A DNA stretch of 64,000 nt from assembly GCA_033851955.1 (NCBI GenBank), contig JAWSVK010000017.1:44407-108406 (forward strand), read 5' to 3'. Of the stretch, positions 52,109-60,837 are shown in pieces. The DNA is from Profundibacter sp033851955. Its GTDB lineage: Bacteria > Pseudomonadota > Alphaproteobacteria > Rhodobacterales > Rhodobacteraceae. Within the stretch, counting starts at the first letter, position 1. The number at the start of each line of letters is the position of its first letter. The position numbers and the translations under genes were made by a program. Below the pieces are notes generated by a model. The model had not been told where the DNA came from and did no database searches. It worked only from the letters and a program-made list of their open reading frames with translations.

Positions 52109-52558
52109 ATGAAGCTACTTCTACTATTCTCTTTCCTATTAATCCCTTCGCTGGTTGCCGCGCAAGAAAGTGCTGTTGTTTCAAATTCGGAATGTGCTGC
52201 GGTTCTTGCCGCACCGCCCTTTGTGGACATACTAACCAGAAATGAAGGCAAGGATTTCCATGAGCTTTCTCCTGTGAAAAGCGGGCCGGCGTTACTGGGG
52301 CTCGAGTGTAGTGTCGATGAACTGACTAAATTTTTTGAGGCTGCCGGGTGGACGTTTCTACAATTCGAAGAGAAGAAATTGCTTGGGCCACTCAAAATGG
52401 GCGATGGTGCTCCCGATTATTACATTGATGCAGCTGTAGGTTTTTGTCTTAAACGGCCAACGCTTTTCGGAATGTTTGGTTTCAGATGCCGCCCAATGGC
52501 TTCGGTTTATTTACATGAAGGGCTAATTTCCGGCCTACATACTAGTATGAACAAATAG
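52109..52558 (+). CDS. Exported hypothetical protein
   Basis: 149-residue protein with a clear signal peptide MKLLLLFSFLLIPSLVAAQ. The mature part has Cys at SECAAVLAAPPF, at LECSVDEL, at GFCLKRPTL and at FRCRPMASVYL, enough for two disulfides in the periplasm. No family recognised. ATG 52109 has TGGAG upstream and starts the signal peptide; the frame extends 72 nt further upstream. It opens a group of three accessory genes ended by the IS3 element. Confidence 0.6.
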   Translation: MKLLLLFSFLLIPSLVAAQESAVVSNSECAAVLAAPPFVDILTRNEGKDFHELSPVKSGPALLGLECSVDELTKFFEAAGWTFLQFEEKKLLGPLKMGDGAPDYYIDAAVGFCLKRPTLFGMFGFRCRPMASVYLHEGLISGLHTSMNK

Positions 52559-52673
52559 GATTATTCTAGATGCCAATATATTAGGTAGATTTGAGAAAAA
52601 CATTACATTTTCAGCAACAATTTTCAACCAGAAACTTGAGGTCGACACTCAGTATACTGACTCTCAAATATCC

Positions 52674-53279
52674 GTGGATAATAAATGGGACAATGGTGCG
52701 GTTAAAAATACTGGTAAAAGTCGTCAGGCACCGCAAAAAAGGAAGTGGGCTCTGCAAATTATAAAATTTGGGATGCTGTCTTTTGCTGTGTTGGGCTTGT
52801 GTCCTAAGCCATCCACAGCAGATACAACGCTCGTCGCGACTGAAATACGAGACATAGAAACCTGCCTTGATGCGCTTGAGGAATTTAACTGGGTTTGCCA
52901 GGAGTTCAATCATCTCGGCTGGGCTCGAACTTTTGGACACAACTATTGGGAGCGCGGGCATCTGCTATTTTACCGCCACGACATTGATGGCGATGGCACC
53001 GAAGATGCAATTATCAAGACCGAACACGTCGGGTTGTGCAGTCGGGGCGGCCCTGACTGTAGTCACTTTTTCTTATTTGGAGATCAGCCAATGGCTGATC
53101 ATCCACATGTGCATGGAAGATATGGTGAAGGTGCACCTGTTCTTACGGAACGTGACGGGGTGGCCGGGCTGTATTTTTCCATCCGAAACCCGAATGTGTT
53201 CCATTCGATTGAAAGTATTCGAGAGAAAACATTGCGAGCAAAACAAAGATCCATCGAAAAACGCGGAGTAGGCGAATAA
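52674..53279 (+). CDS. Exported or membrane-anchored hypothetical protein
   Basis: 201 residues from a GTG at 52674. A basic stretch (PQKRKW) precedes a hydrophobic segment IIKFGMLSFAVLGLC at residues 29-43, a signal or anchor. The mature region contains RHDIDGDGTEDAII, a calcium-binding or FG-GAP-like loop, and HVGLCSRGGPDCSHFFLFGD. The frame remains open upstream to 52560 without a good start, so the true N-terminus is uncertain; an internal ATG at 52773 would also give a signal-like start. No family recognised. Confidence 0.55.
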   Translation: MDNKWDNGAVKNTGKSRQAPQKRKWALQIIKFGMLSFAVLGLCPKPSTADTTLVATEIRDIETCLDALEEFNWVCQEFNHLGWARTFGHNYWERGHLLFYRHDIDGDGTEDAIIKTEHVGLCSRGGPDCSHFFLFGDQPMADHPHVHGRYGEGAPVLTERDGVAGLYFSIRNPNVFHSIESIREKTLRAKQRSIEKRGVGE

Positions 53280-53280
53280 A

Positions 53281-53964
53281 GTGCCAAATTTATTAGATTT
53301 TATGGCGGCGGTGCGTTTCCAAGAAAGCACTGACAATTACACAGCCCAAAACGGTAGCTACTATGGAGCCTATCAGTTCGGTCAGGGCGCCTTTAAAGAA
53401 ACTGGCTACATGAACAGCGATGGCACCTGGACCGGGAAGAATGGCATCAACAGCTATGCTGACTGGACTGACACAAACAATATTGAAATTGAGAATATTC
53501 AAGATGAGGCCTTTCTGGAATGGGTCTATATTCAGTGGCGTTATATTCGGGGTGAGGACATGGAGTCGCTGACCGGGCAAACTTTGAACGGTGTCGATTT
53601 GACGATTAGCGGTATGATTGCTGGGTCGCATTTAGTTGGGACCACAAGGTTTCGAAACGACTATGTAGATTCCGGTGGTGTTGATGTGCCCGCAGATGAC
53701 AATGGGACATCCGTCGTCGACTATATTGAACAATTTGACGGCTACGATCTGTCAGACCTAACTGGGGTCAATGCGGATATCATTCCGAATATTGCAGGCG
53801 GTTTTGCAAACTACTTTGTAGACAACCACGATTTGGGTAACACATTCAATCGCCACTCCGATGACAACATTGATCTGATTGGCAACTCAAACACTAACGA
53901 CTACCCTATCCACGGCGGTACGGGCGATGACAGGTTTTTCGGTTTTGGTCCTGCCCCGCTTTAG
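53281..53964 (+). CDS. Lysozyme-like/RTX protein truncated at an IS3 end
   Basis: 227 residues from GTG 53281. The N-terminal region FMAAVRFQESTDNYTAQ and GSYYGAYQFGQGAFKETGYM resembles lysozyme/transglycosylase-like domains, with Glu in QES as candidate acid. Near the C-terminus GGTGDDRFFGFG is a first RTX-type calcium-binding repeat. The reading then stops in TAG at 53962-53964, which coincides with the first bases of the IS3 inverted repeat, so further RTX repeats and any secretion signal were probably lost. It starts 1 nt after the preceding gene. Confidence 0.6.
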   Translation: MPNLLDFMAAVRFQESTDNYTAQNGSYYGAYQFGQGAFKETGYMNSDGTWTGKNGINSYADWTDTNNIEIENIQDEAFLEWVYIQWRYIRGEDMESLTGQTLNGVDLTISGMIAGSHLVGTTRFRNDYVDSGGVDVPADDNGTSVVDYIEQFDGYDLSDLTGVNADIIPNIAGGFANYFVDNHDLGNTFNRHSDDNIDLIGNSNTNDYPIHGGTGDDRFFGFGPAPL

Positions 53965-53983
53965 TGCCGCCCCAATTGCTCGT

Positions 53984-55151
53984 TTAGGCCACCTTCCGTT
54001 CTAATGCGACAGGGCTTTTCCAGCCTAACGCTGAATGTCTGCGGCGCGGGTTGTAGAGGCCATTAATACACTCAAAGATCGCCAGTTCCGCAGCACGGCG
54101 TGTGTGCCACGGGTGCCGCCAGATCAGTTCTGCTTTGATGGTCTTGAAGAAGGTTTCCATCGCAGCGTTGTCATAACAATTCCCCTTGCCGCTCATCGAT
54201 ACCTTAAAGCCATGCTGGCGCAGGATTTTCTGGTAGTCATCCGAGCAATATTGGCTGCCACGATCCGAGTGCTGGATGCACGCTTTGGGTGGCCTGCGCA
54301 GAGCTATGGCCATGTTCAGTGCTCTAATCGCCAAATCGCGTTTCATCCGGTTACTGACCATTGCCCGGCAGTCGATACGTAGTATCGATGAGAGGGGGCC
54401 AGCCGATCACGCGCCGAGAATGCAAGTCCAGAACCACAGCCAGATACAACCGGCCCTCACGGGTCCAAATATAGCTGATATCAACGACCCATTTCTGGTT
54501 TGGCCGACCCGCTTCAAAGTTCCGATTTAGTAAGTCGGGCGCAATGTTGAACTTGTGATTGCTGTCAGTTGTACCCTTATGTGTGCGGGTCCTGATCACC
54601 GATATATTGTTCTGACGCATCAAACGGCCGACACGGCGGTGCCCGACCTCTGGGCCAAGTTCTTTCAGCTCTTCAGTCATTCTTGGCCTGCCATAACTTT
54701 GCAGGCTCAGGCGATGCAGCTCTCGAATGTGGGCGAGCAATACCATATCTTCACGTTGACGCTGACTGATTGGGCGAGATCGATAGGCTCTATACCCACG
54801 CGTGCTGACATTCATAACGTCGCACAACCGATGGGCCGGAAAGCTGGCCCTGTGTTCTTCGATGAACCTAAATCTCATTGCTTTAGGTCCGCGAAGAACT
54901 GTGTTGCTTTTTTTTAGGATGTCCCGCTCCTCCTTGAGAATACGGTTCTCGCGCCGAAGTCGATCATTCTCGCGGGCAAGTCCTTGATCCTCTTTCGAAA
55001 CCACGTCGGTGTCTCGATGCGCCGTGATCCATTTATTCAGCGCCGACATACCAACACCCAAATCAGAGGCCACCTGCTTGCGTGTCAGCCCACTGCTCAG
55101 CGCTATGCGCACTGCATCTTTGCGGAATTCGTCCGTCCTTGCCCGTCCCAT
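53984..55151 (-). pseudogene. IS3 family transposase OrfAB, disrupted
   Basis: ATG 55151 begins the OrfA HTH region (TDEFRKDAVRIALSSGLTRK) with the leucine-zipper region ERDILKK. A run of eight A (plus-strand T at 54909-54916) then joins it directly to OrfB (RFRFIEEHRASFPAHRLCDV). The frame stays open to the catalytic region KWVVDISYIWTREGRLYLAVV, VLDLHSRRVIGW, where a 40-nt insertion diverts it to a stop at 54351. The remainder (SNRMKRDLAIRALNMAIA, HSDRGSQY, FFKTIKAELIW, NPRRRHSALGW) continues in another frame from 54361 to 53984. The DDE catalytic set is therefore split. Confidence 0.85.
54359..54398. repeat. 40-nt palindrome-bearing insertion inside the transposase
   Basis: Extra DNA between the Trp codon of VIGW and the Val-Ser-Asn codons of the transposase. 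It contains TCGATAC-GTA-GTATCGA (54372-54388), a perfect 7-bp stem. A net gain of about 37 nt shifts the frame. It may be a small palindromic unit or an excision scar. Confidence 0.55.
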
Positions 55152-55215
55152 AGTTCATCTCCTTTGTTGCATAATATGCTATCAAAGGGACGGAACCAAA
55201 CCGTGACAGGAACAG

Positions 55216-55356
55216 TTTGGCACATTAGGTGATGCACGCGAAACGCTCGAAGAATGGCAAGAGGATTACCATAGGCGCAGGCCACATTCAGCCTTGGGCA
55301 ACCTAACGCCCATGGAGTTTTTACCAAGAAAGGCGATGGACAAAATGGCCGCCTAA
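55216..55356 (+). pseudogene. C-terminal fragment of another IS3-type transposase
   Basis: A 46-residue reading, FGTLGDARETLEEWQEDYHR and RRPHSALGNLTPMEFLPRKA, matches the C-terminus of IS3-family OrfB of a group different from the adjacent element. It has no start and begins right after the right end of the IS3 copy. Confidence 0.7.
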
Positions 55357-55401
55357 GGTCAAGGATTTAACACCAAGGACTCCACGCAAGCTGGAGGAAA
55401 T

Positions 55402-55695
55402 TTGGGGCGCAGGTCAGTCGCAACCGAGATGCTTGGCGATAATGGTTACGATAACGATGTATATCGTGCAGCCTTGATCGAGTTTGGCATTACCTCATAC
55501 CTCCCACCCATAGCCAAACGCAAGAACCCCACAACTTACTGCAAAATCTTATATAAACAGCGGCACAAGGTGGAAAACATGTTCGCCAAACTCAAAGACT
55601 GGCGGCGCGTCGCAATCCGCAATGATCGCTGAGCCCACACATTCAGGGCAACCATCCAAATCGACGCAATCGTCATCTTCTGGATCAATCAATGA
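55402..55695 (+). pseudogene. C-terminal fragment of IS5-type transposase
   Basis: The frame reads MLGDNGYDNDVYRAALIEFG, SYLPPIAKRKNPTTY, KQRHKVENMFAKLKDWRRVA and, after a stop, AHTFRATIQIDAIVIFW. This is the DDE C-terminus of IS5-family transposases. A TGA at 55630-55632 replaces the Cys codon expected before AHTF. The N-terminal half is absent. Confidence 0.72.
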
Positions 55696-55704
55696 GTCCT
55701 GACC

Positions 55705-56607
55705 TTAGAATCGTTCGGCGTTTGGATCGACGGCTTTGGTCGAAAAAAATTGAGTTATGTACAGCCAAAGCTGTTCCGAAAATTGCAAGAACGGCGTTTT
55801 TTCCCTCATTAAGAGGTACACATCGCGTTGCTCAGGCAAATCTACGATTTGTCGAAAGACCAGATCATTGCGCATCAATGGCGCAACGGTTTTGGGCAAA
55901 ACCGTCACCCAGCCCCCCGCCCCAACCATAGTGATCAAGGACATAGTGTTATGCATCGCTATTTTGGACCCTGCGATCGCCGTTTGAAATTCGGGCGTTT
56001 CGATCGTCCCGCATAGATTGTTGTGAATGAAATTAGCGTTGGCGATGTCTGCGATTGTTGTAGCTCTTTCTAGCTGCGCCAGCGGGTGATCAGGCGCACA
56101 GATCAACCCAAAAGGATCGCTGAACAGGTGCGCTTGGCGGACTTCGTTCAACTGATGCTGACCCGATACCACGCCGATATCTGCTTGCCCACGCAACAGC
56201 GCATCGATCACCTGCGGCGTGTCGGTATCACGCAATTCGATTTTCAGGCCAGGATTTTGATGCGTCAACTCCGCAATCGCAGAAGGGAACACCAACCCCG
56301 CCACAGAAGGGATCGACGCAATACGGATCAAACCATTTGGAGAGCTGGCGGAGGTCTCGATGGATTTGACGGTTTGATCGAATTGGCGCAATTGGCTTTG
56401 GGACAGATCGAAAACCTGTTGCCCCAGCACCGTCAGGCGGTTTTTGCGATCACTCTCGAACAACCTCTGTCCGAGGTGGTCCTCAAGCTGCTTAAGCATC
56501 ATTGAAATCGCTGATTGTGTGCGCCCCAGCCGATTGGCTGCTTCGGCCAGATTGCCGGCCTGTGCGACGGTTGCAAAACAGCGAAGCATTTCGATCTTGA
56601 GGGCCAT
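55705..56607 (-). CDS. LysR family transcriptional regulator
   Basis: 300-residue regulator with the N-terminal HTH (MALKIEMLRCFATVAQAGNL, then LGRTQSAISMMLKQLEDHLG) and the substrate-binding domain (LIRIASIPSVAGLVFPSAIA near 93, VVSGQHQLNEV near 145). It diverges from the aldehyde dehydrogenase operon; the 110-nt gap contains two direct TTCAATT repeats (near 56609 and 56631) that could belong to its binding site. It most likely activates that operon with a pathway compound as coinducer. Confidence 0.88.
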   Translation of the reverse strand: MALKIEMLRCFATVAQAGNLAEAANRLGRTQSAISMMLKQLEDHLGQRLFESDRKNRLTVLGQQVFDLSQSQLRQFDQTVKSIETSASSPNGLIRIASIPSVAGLVFPSAIAELTHQNPGLKIELRDTDTPQVIDALLRGQADIGVVSGQHQLNEVRQAHLFSDPFGLICAPDHPLAQLERATTIADIANANFIHNNLCGTIETPEFQTAIAGSKIAMHNTMSLITMVGAGGWVTVLPKTVAPLMRNDLVFRQIVDLPEQRDVYLLMREKTPFLQFSEQLWLYITQFFSTKAVDPNAERF

Positions 56608-56717
56608 GCTTCAATTTTCCTGAAATTTCGTTCAATTGTTTATATTTGACTGATGCAACCTTCAGAGTCCACTGTTGCGCCAACTCTTTGCATAAGATTG
56701 AAAATGGTGGACTAAAA

Positions 56718-58169
56718 ATGACGGATACCAAATTAAACTACATCGCGGGGGAATGGACGAATGGCTCCAGCGAAATCGAAAACCGCAACCCTTCCGATCT
56801 GACAGATCTGATCGGCATGTTCACACAGGCCAGCCCTGATGATTTGCAACGTGCCTTGGATCAAGCCCGCGTTGCGCAAGCCGAATGGGCCGCCTATGGG
56901 ATGGAGCGCAAACAAGCGGTCCTAATGAACATTGGCAACGAGATGATGGAGCGCGCCGAAGAGTTGGGTACATTGCTCAGCCGTGAAGAGGGCAAACCGA
57001 TAGCCGAGGGCAAAGGCGAGGTTTATCGCGCCGGTCAGTTTTTCACATTCTACGCCGCCGAATGCCTGCGACAAATGGGCGAAAACGCTGACTCTGTCCG
57101 CGAAGGGGTCGAGATCGACATCCGCCGTGAACCCGTGGGCGTTGTCGCTGTGATCAGCCCATGGAACTTCCCCACCGCGACCGCATCATGGAAGATCGCG
57201 CCAGCCCTTTGCTATGGCAACGCAGTGGTGTGGAAACCCGCCAATGCAACGCCCGCCTCCGCTGTGGCGCTGACCGAAATCATTGCCAAACAGGACATCC
57301 CAAAAGGGTTGTTCAGTCTGGTGATGGGGTCAGGCGGCACCATTGGTCAACAGATGGTCGAAAGCCCCAAGGTGGATGCCATCACCTTTACTGGATCCGT
57401 TCCAGTGGGCAAAGGCATCGCGGCTGCCGCGATCCAGAACCTGACCAAAGTACAGATGGAAATGGGTTCCAAAAATGCCTTGGCCGTGATGGATGACGCC
57501 GATCTCGATCTTGCCGTGACGCTTGCCCTTGGGGGCGCGTTCGGTGGGACGGGGCAAAAATGCACTGCTTCATCGCGCCTTGTGGTGCATGCGGACATCC
57601 ACGACGCGTTCGTTGAAAAACTGGTGGCGGGGGCCAAGGCCATGAAGGTCGGCCATGCGCAGTCCGAAGGCACGCAGCTGGGCCCAGTTGTCAGCGAACA
57701 GCAGTTGAAAGAAAACCTCGCCTATGTCGAGCTTGGCCGCGCCGAGGGGGCCGAGCTGGCCTGTGGGGGCGCGCAATTGGACATGCCGCACGACGGATTT
57801 TACATGTCACCAGGCGTGTTCGTGAACACCACCAATGACATGCGGATCAACCGCGAAGAGATGTTCGCACCCCTGACTTGCGTGATCAAAGTCGCCAGCT
57901 ATGAAGAGGCACTTGAGGTGGTGAATGACACCAACTTTGGACTGACTTCAGGCATCGTCACCCAAAGCCTAGCCCGTGCCACGCATTTCCGTCGCAACGC
58001 CCGCACAGGTGTTGTCACAGTCAACCTGCCGACAGCTGGTACCGATTATCACGTGCCATTCGGCGGGCGCGGCGACAGCTCTTATGGGTCACGCGAACAG
58101 GGCAAAGCGGCGGCTGAATTCTACACCGTGGTCAAAACTGCCTATATCAGCGCAGGGTCTCCAATCTGA
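56718..58169 (+). CDS. Aldehyde dehydrogenase, 2-oxoglutarate-semialdehyde dehydrogenase-like
   Basis: 483-residue aldehyde dehydrogenase, first gene of the LysR-controlled operon. SREEGKPIAEGKGEVYRAGQ lies near 90, VAVISPWNFPTATASWKIAP near 145, base Glu in QMEMGSKNALAVMDDADLDL near 255 and the catalytic Cys in GGTGQKCTASSRLVV near 285. EMGSKN and GQKCTASSR are typical of 2,5-dioxopentanoate dehydrogenases of hydroxyproline and sugar-acid breakdown. ATG 56718 is preferred over an in-frame ATG 72 nt upstream. It overlaps the next gene by 1 nt (TGATG). Confidence 0.86.
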   Translation: MTDTKLNYIAGEWTNGSSEIENRNPSDLTDLIGMFTQASPDDLQRALDQARVAQAEWAAYGMERKQAVLMNIGNEMMERAEELGTLLSREEGKPIAEGKGEVYRAGQFFTFYAAECLRQMGENADSVREGVEIDIRREPVGVVAVISPWNFPTATASWKIAPALCYGNAVVWKPANATPASAVALTEIIAKQDIPKGLFSLVMGSGGTIGQQMVESPKVDAITFTGSVPVGKGIAAAAIQNLTKVQMEMGSKNALAVMDDADLDLAVTLALGGAFGGTGQKCTASSRLVVHADIHDAFVEKLVAGAKAMKVGHAQSEGTQLGPVVSEQQLKENLAYVELGRAEGAELACGGAQLDMPHDGFYMSPGVFVNTTNDMRINREEMFAPLTCVIKVASYEEALEVVNDTNFGLTSGIVTQSLARATHFRRNARTGVVTVNLPTAGTDYHVPFGGRGDSSYGSREQGKAAAEFYTVVKTAYISAGSPI

Positions 58170-59143
58170 TGCGCATTGATGGTCTGCAATATGCCAATTG
58201 GTCAGAAAAAATATTCCGGCAAATGGTTGAGGGCGGTGTTGACGCGGTCCATGTGACCATCGCCTACCACGAAAATTTTCGGGAAACGGTTTTAAATTTT
58301 GAGCAGTGGAACCGCTGGTTTGAACAGTTCCCCGAGCTGATCATCAAAGGGCAATGGGCCAGTGACATTGACCGCGCCCGCGAGACCGGACGCACCGCGA
58401 TTTTCTTTGGGTTCCAAAATCCAAGTCCGATTGAATCCGACATCGGTTTGGTCGAAATCTTGCACACGCTGGGCGCGCGTTTCATGCAGTTGACCTACAA
58501 CAATCAATCCCTATTGGCGACAGGCTGTTACGAGACCGTGGACGCTGGCATCACCCGAATGGGTCGCCAAGTGATCAAGGAAATGAACCACGTTGGCATG
58601 GTAATTGACATGAGCCATTCCGCCGACCGCTCCACCATCGAAGCCGCCGAAATTTCGGAGCGCCCGATTGCGATCACCCATGCAAACCCACATGAATGGT
58701 CGCCTGCTTTGCGCAACAAAAAAGCCGACGTGATCCGCGCTGTAACAGAGCGCGGCGGGATGTTGGGGTTCTCACTCTACCCGCATCATTTGCGCGACAA
58801 ATCCGACTGCACGCTGGAGGGGTTTTGCGAGATGATTGCCCGCACGGCTGGCACCTACGGGGCGCAACATTTGGGGATAGGATCGGACCTGTGTCAGGAC
58901 CAGCCTGACAGCGTGGTCGAATGGATGCGCACGGGCCGTTGGACCAAAGAAATAGACTATGGCGAAGGCACCGCTGCCGCCGCAGGGTTCCCTGCCATGC
59001 CGACATGGTTTCAAGACAACCGCGATTTTGGCAACCTTGAAAAGGGCCTGCGCGCGACTGGTCTAAGCGACGATGAAGTGGCTGGTATTGCGGGCGGGAA
59101 CTGGCACAGGTTCTTCGCCGAAAACTTTGGCCCAAAGGGGTAA
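58169..59143 (+). CDS. M19 membrane-dipeptidase-like protein with degenerate metal site
   Basis: 324-residue TIM-barrel protein of the renal dipeptidase family. Family features are LHTLGARFMQLTYNNQ near 92, VGMVIDMSHSADRSTIEAA near 148, ITHANPHEWSPALRN near 170 and HLGIGSDLCQD near 232. The usual N-terminal His-x-Asp zinc ligands are not seen: the expected DGHND region reads DGLQYANW, and the bridging Glu region reads GFQNPSP. Two His ligands and the late Asp remain. It may bind one metal or perform a different reaction. No signal peptide, so it is cytoplasmic. Confidence 0.82.
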   Translation: MRIDGLQYANWSEKIFRQMVEGGVDAVHVTIAYHENFRETVLNFEQWNRWFEQFPELIIKGQWASDIDRARETGRTAIFFGFQNPSPIESDIGLVEILHTLGARFMQLTYNNQSLLATGCYETVDAGITRMGRQVIKEMNHVGMVIDMSHSADRSTIEAAEISERPIAITHANPHEWSPALRNKKADVIRAVTERGGMLGFSLYPHHLRDKSDCTLEGFCEMIARTAGTYGAQHLGIGSDLCQDQPDSVVEWMRTGRWTKEIDYGEGTAAAAGFPAMPTWFQDNRDFGNLEKGLRATGLSDDEVAGIAGGNWHRFFAENFGPKG

Positions 59144-59148
59144 CTAAG

Positions 59149-60837
59149 ATGGCCTCCTTTTCACCTGTTGCAAAACCCAGACGCGATCCAAAGCGCGTTA
59201 TGCAGCTGGCACGGTTGGGGTCGGCGCATCAATGCAGGCTTAGTTTTCAGCGTATTCTAACCCGCCGCATGGCGCGAGAGGCTTGGGTGTTCACCCGCCC
59301 TGTTTTTGAATTCAATGCACTTGGGGTTGGCCACGCGATTTATACGGCGCAAGGTCCAGAGCGAGCCTATTCGTTGATTGCGTTCGGGCATGACCTGCCG
59401 CCTGAGCAACGCTCGGATCGGGTGATCGCAACGGCCTGGGACGCGACATTCACCTTGTTTGACGGCATCCCGACGACTGATGACATTCAGCGTCTGGCCA
59501 AAAACATTCCGCTGCAAGAGGCGGGGCGCGTCACTCAAACTGAAATCTCAGTGTCACGGGCCAATCGCTCGGTGCGGCTGTGGGCGCATTTCGTTGACTG
59601 CCTGTCTGAGGGCCGCCAGCCGGACGCCGATAAAACCGAAGCCGTTGGTTATCTGATGCGCACCACAGCCGTCTACGGGTCTGGAAAACTGGGGGCAGCG
59701 GATTATGATACGCTCTCCACGCGCCCCGAAATGGGCGTGCCGTTCCAGGCTGAAATGCTGTCCGTGTTTTTAACCCGTGGATTTGTGCGCGATTTAATCA
59801 ACCACATGGCCCACGCCAAAGGCGGTGACCAAGCTGTCAAATTGGACGCTAGCATCGCGCATCAATTGGGCATTGGCAATTCGACAGGTTTGGGGTTGGC
59901 ACCCTATATCATCAACCATCCTATGCTGTTCAACAATTGGATCATGGCCCGCGAAGAGGCGATTGCACGGGTGCGTTCGGTCAGAACCGCCACCACCGGT
60001 GAAACCAGCCAGTTTCACCAGCTTGTTCGCCGCAGCCAAGCGTCCGTTGCCGCCTGGCAATCCGAACACCCGATCCAGATTGCAAAATTGGCTGATCTGA
60101 CGCTGGATATGAAGGTGCTGATTGAGCACCTCGAAACGGTTGATCTAAGCATTGGCTACCCGTGGGACCATTTGGTCAACTGGTCCGAGACCGCTTTGAG
60201 CACTGAGGGTCAAGAGCTTGTCACGGCACTTATCCTTGAACCTTATGGCGACTTGGTGGATGGCTTGGCCGACACAATGGCCGACACCGATACCGAGGCA
60301 TTTTACATTAACGGGGCCATGCCGATCTCTCAGTTCCGCGAGTTGATCGAGACCGCGTATGGGTGGGCTTTGTCCTTGGATTGGAACGACCGCAAAAACT
60401 GCGCCCGGGCATGGTATGTCTCTGAAGAAAAGCTGGAGCCGCGTATGGGTGAACGGTTTGAAGAGCCGCTTAATGATTATGAACAGCCTTTGGCCCCTGC
60501 CCGTGATGCTGCCGCAGCGCATCAAGCGCTGGCCGGTTGGGACGGTGACAAACCCATCGCTGAATTCCTGCTGATCCACCCCGAACATAGACACACCATC
60601 CGCCGTGCTCAGATCAGCTCAGATGCGCCTTACGCCGAAATTCGCGATAACACTATTGCCGCTGATGTGCTGCCAATTGATTTCTTGCGGGTCAAACTGG
60701 CGTTTTTCGGGGCCACGAAATTTGACCCGAGATCAGACAGATGGGTGCGGATTTGCATGTATGCTGGCGCCCCATATCCCGACGAATTGACTGCTGAAAA
60801 TGCCGATCTGTGGGTTTATCCCGAGGTATCGTCATGA
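59149..60837 (+). CDS. 562-residue protein of unknown function, DUF3726 neighbour
   Basis: Soluble protein of 562 residues without signal peptide or membrane segments. I recognise no domain. Distinct segments are HQCRLSFQRILTRRMAREAW near 27, RLWAHFVDCLSEGRQPDADK near 143, GYLMRTTAVYGSGKLGAADY near 165, GNSTGLGLAPYIINHPMLFN near 243 and SLDWNDRKNCARAWYVSEEK near 410. Several Asn, Asp, Arg and His in short conserved-looking motifs suggest an enzyme rather than a structural protein. ATG 59149 follows the dipeptidase-like gene by 5 nt, and its stop overlaps the DUF3726 gene (ATGA). The two probably form one functional unit. Confidence 0.75.
   Translation: MASFSPVAKPRRDPKRVMQLARLGSAHQCRLSFQRILTRRMAREAWVFTRPVFEFNALGVGHAIYTAQGPERAYSLIAFGHDLPPEQRSDRVIATAWDATFTLFDGIPTTDDIQRLAKNIPLQEAGRVTQTEISVSRANRSVRLWAHFVDCLSEGRQPDADKTEAVGYLMRTTAVYGSGKLGAADYDTLSTRPEMGVPFQAEMLSVFLTRGFVRDLINHMAHAKGGDQAVKLDASIAHQLGIGNSTGLGLAPYIINHPMLFNNWIMAREEAIARVRSVRTATTGETSQFHQLVRRSQASVAAWQSEHPIQIAKLADLTLDMKVLIEHLETVDLSIGYPWDHLVNWSETALSTEGQELVTALILEPYGDLVDGLADTMADTDTEAFYINGAMPISQFRELIETAYGWALSLDWNDRKNCARAWYVSEEKLEPRMGERFEEPLNDYEQPLAPARDAAAAHQALAGWDGDKPIAEFLLIHPEHRHTIRRAQISSDAPYAEIRDNTIAADVLPIDFLRVKLAFFGATKFDPRSDRWVRICMYAGAPYPDELTAENADLWVYPEVSS

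Larger units (their letters stand above)
53962..55199 (-). mobile_element. IS3 family insertion sequence, inactive copy
   Basis: About 1.24 kb element. Imperfect inverted repeats are TAGTGCCGCCCC at the left and, read inward from the right, TGGTTCCGTCCC. An 11-nt palindrome GCATATTATGC precedes the transposase and is also present upstream of the IS3 copy at 63 kb. I see no clear target-site duplication, and the right side abuts a different transposase fragment, so flanking DNA has been lost or rearranged. Confidence 0.75.
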
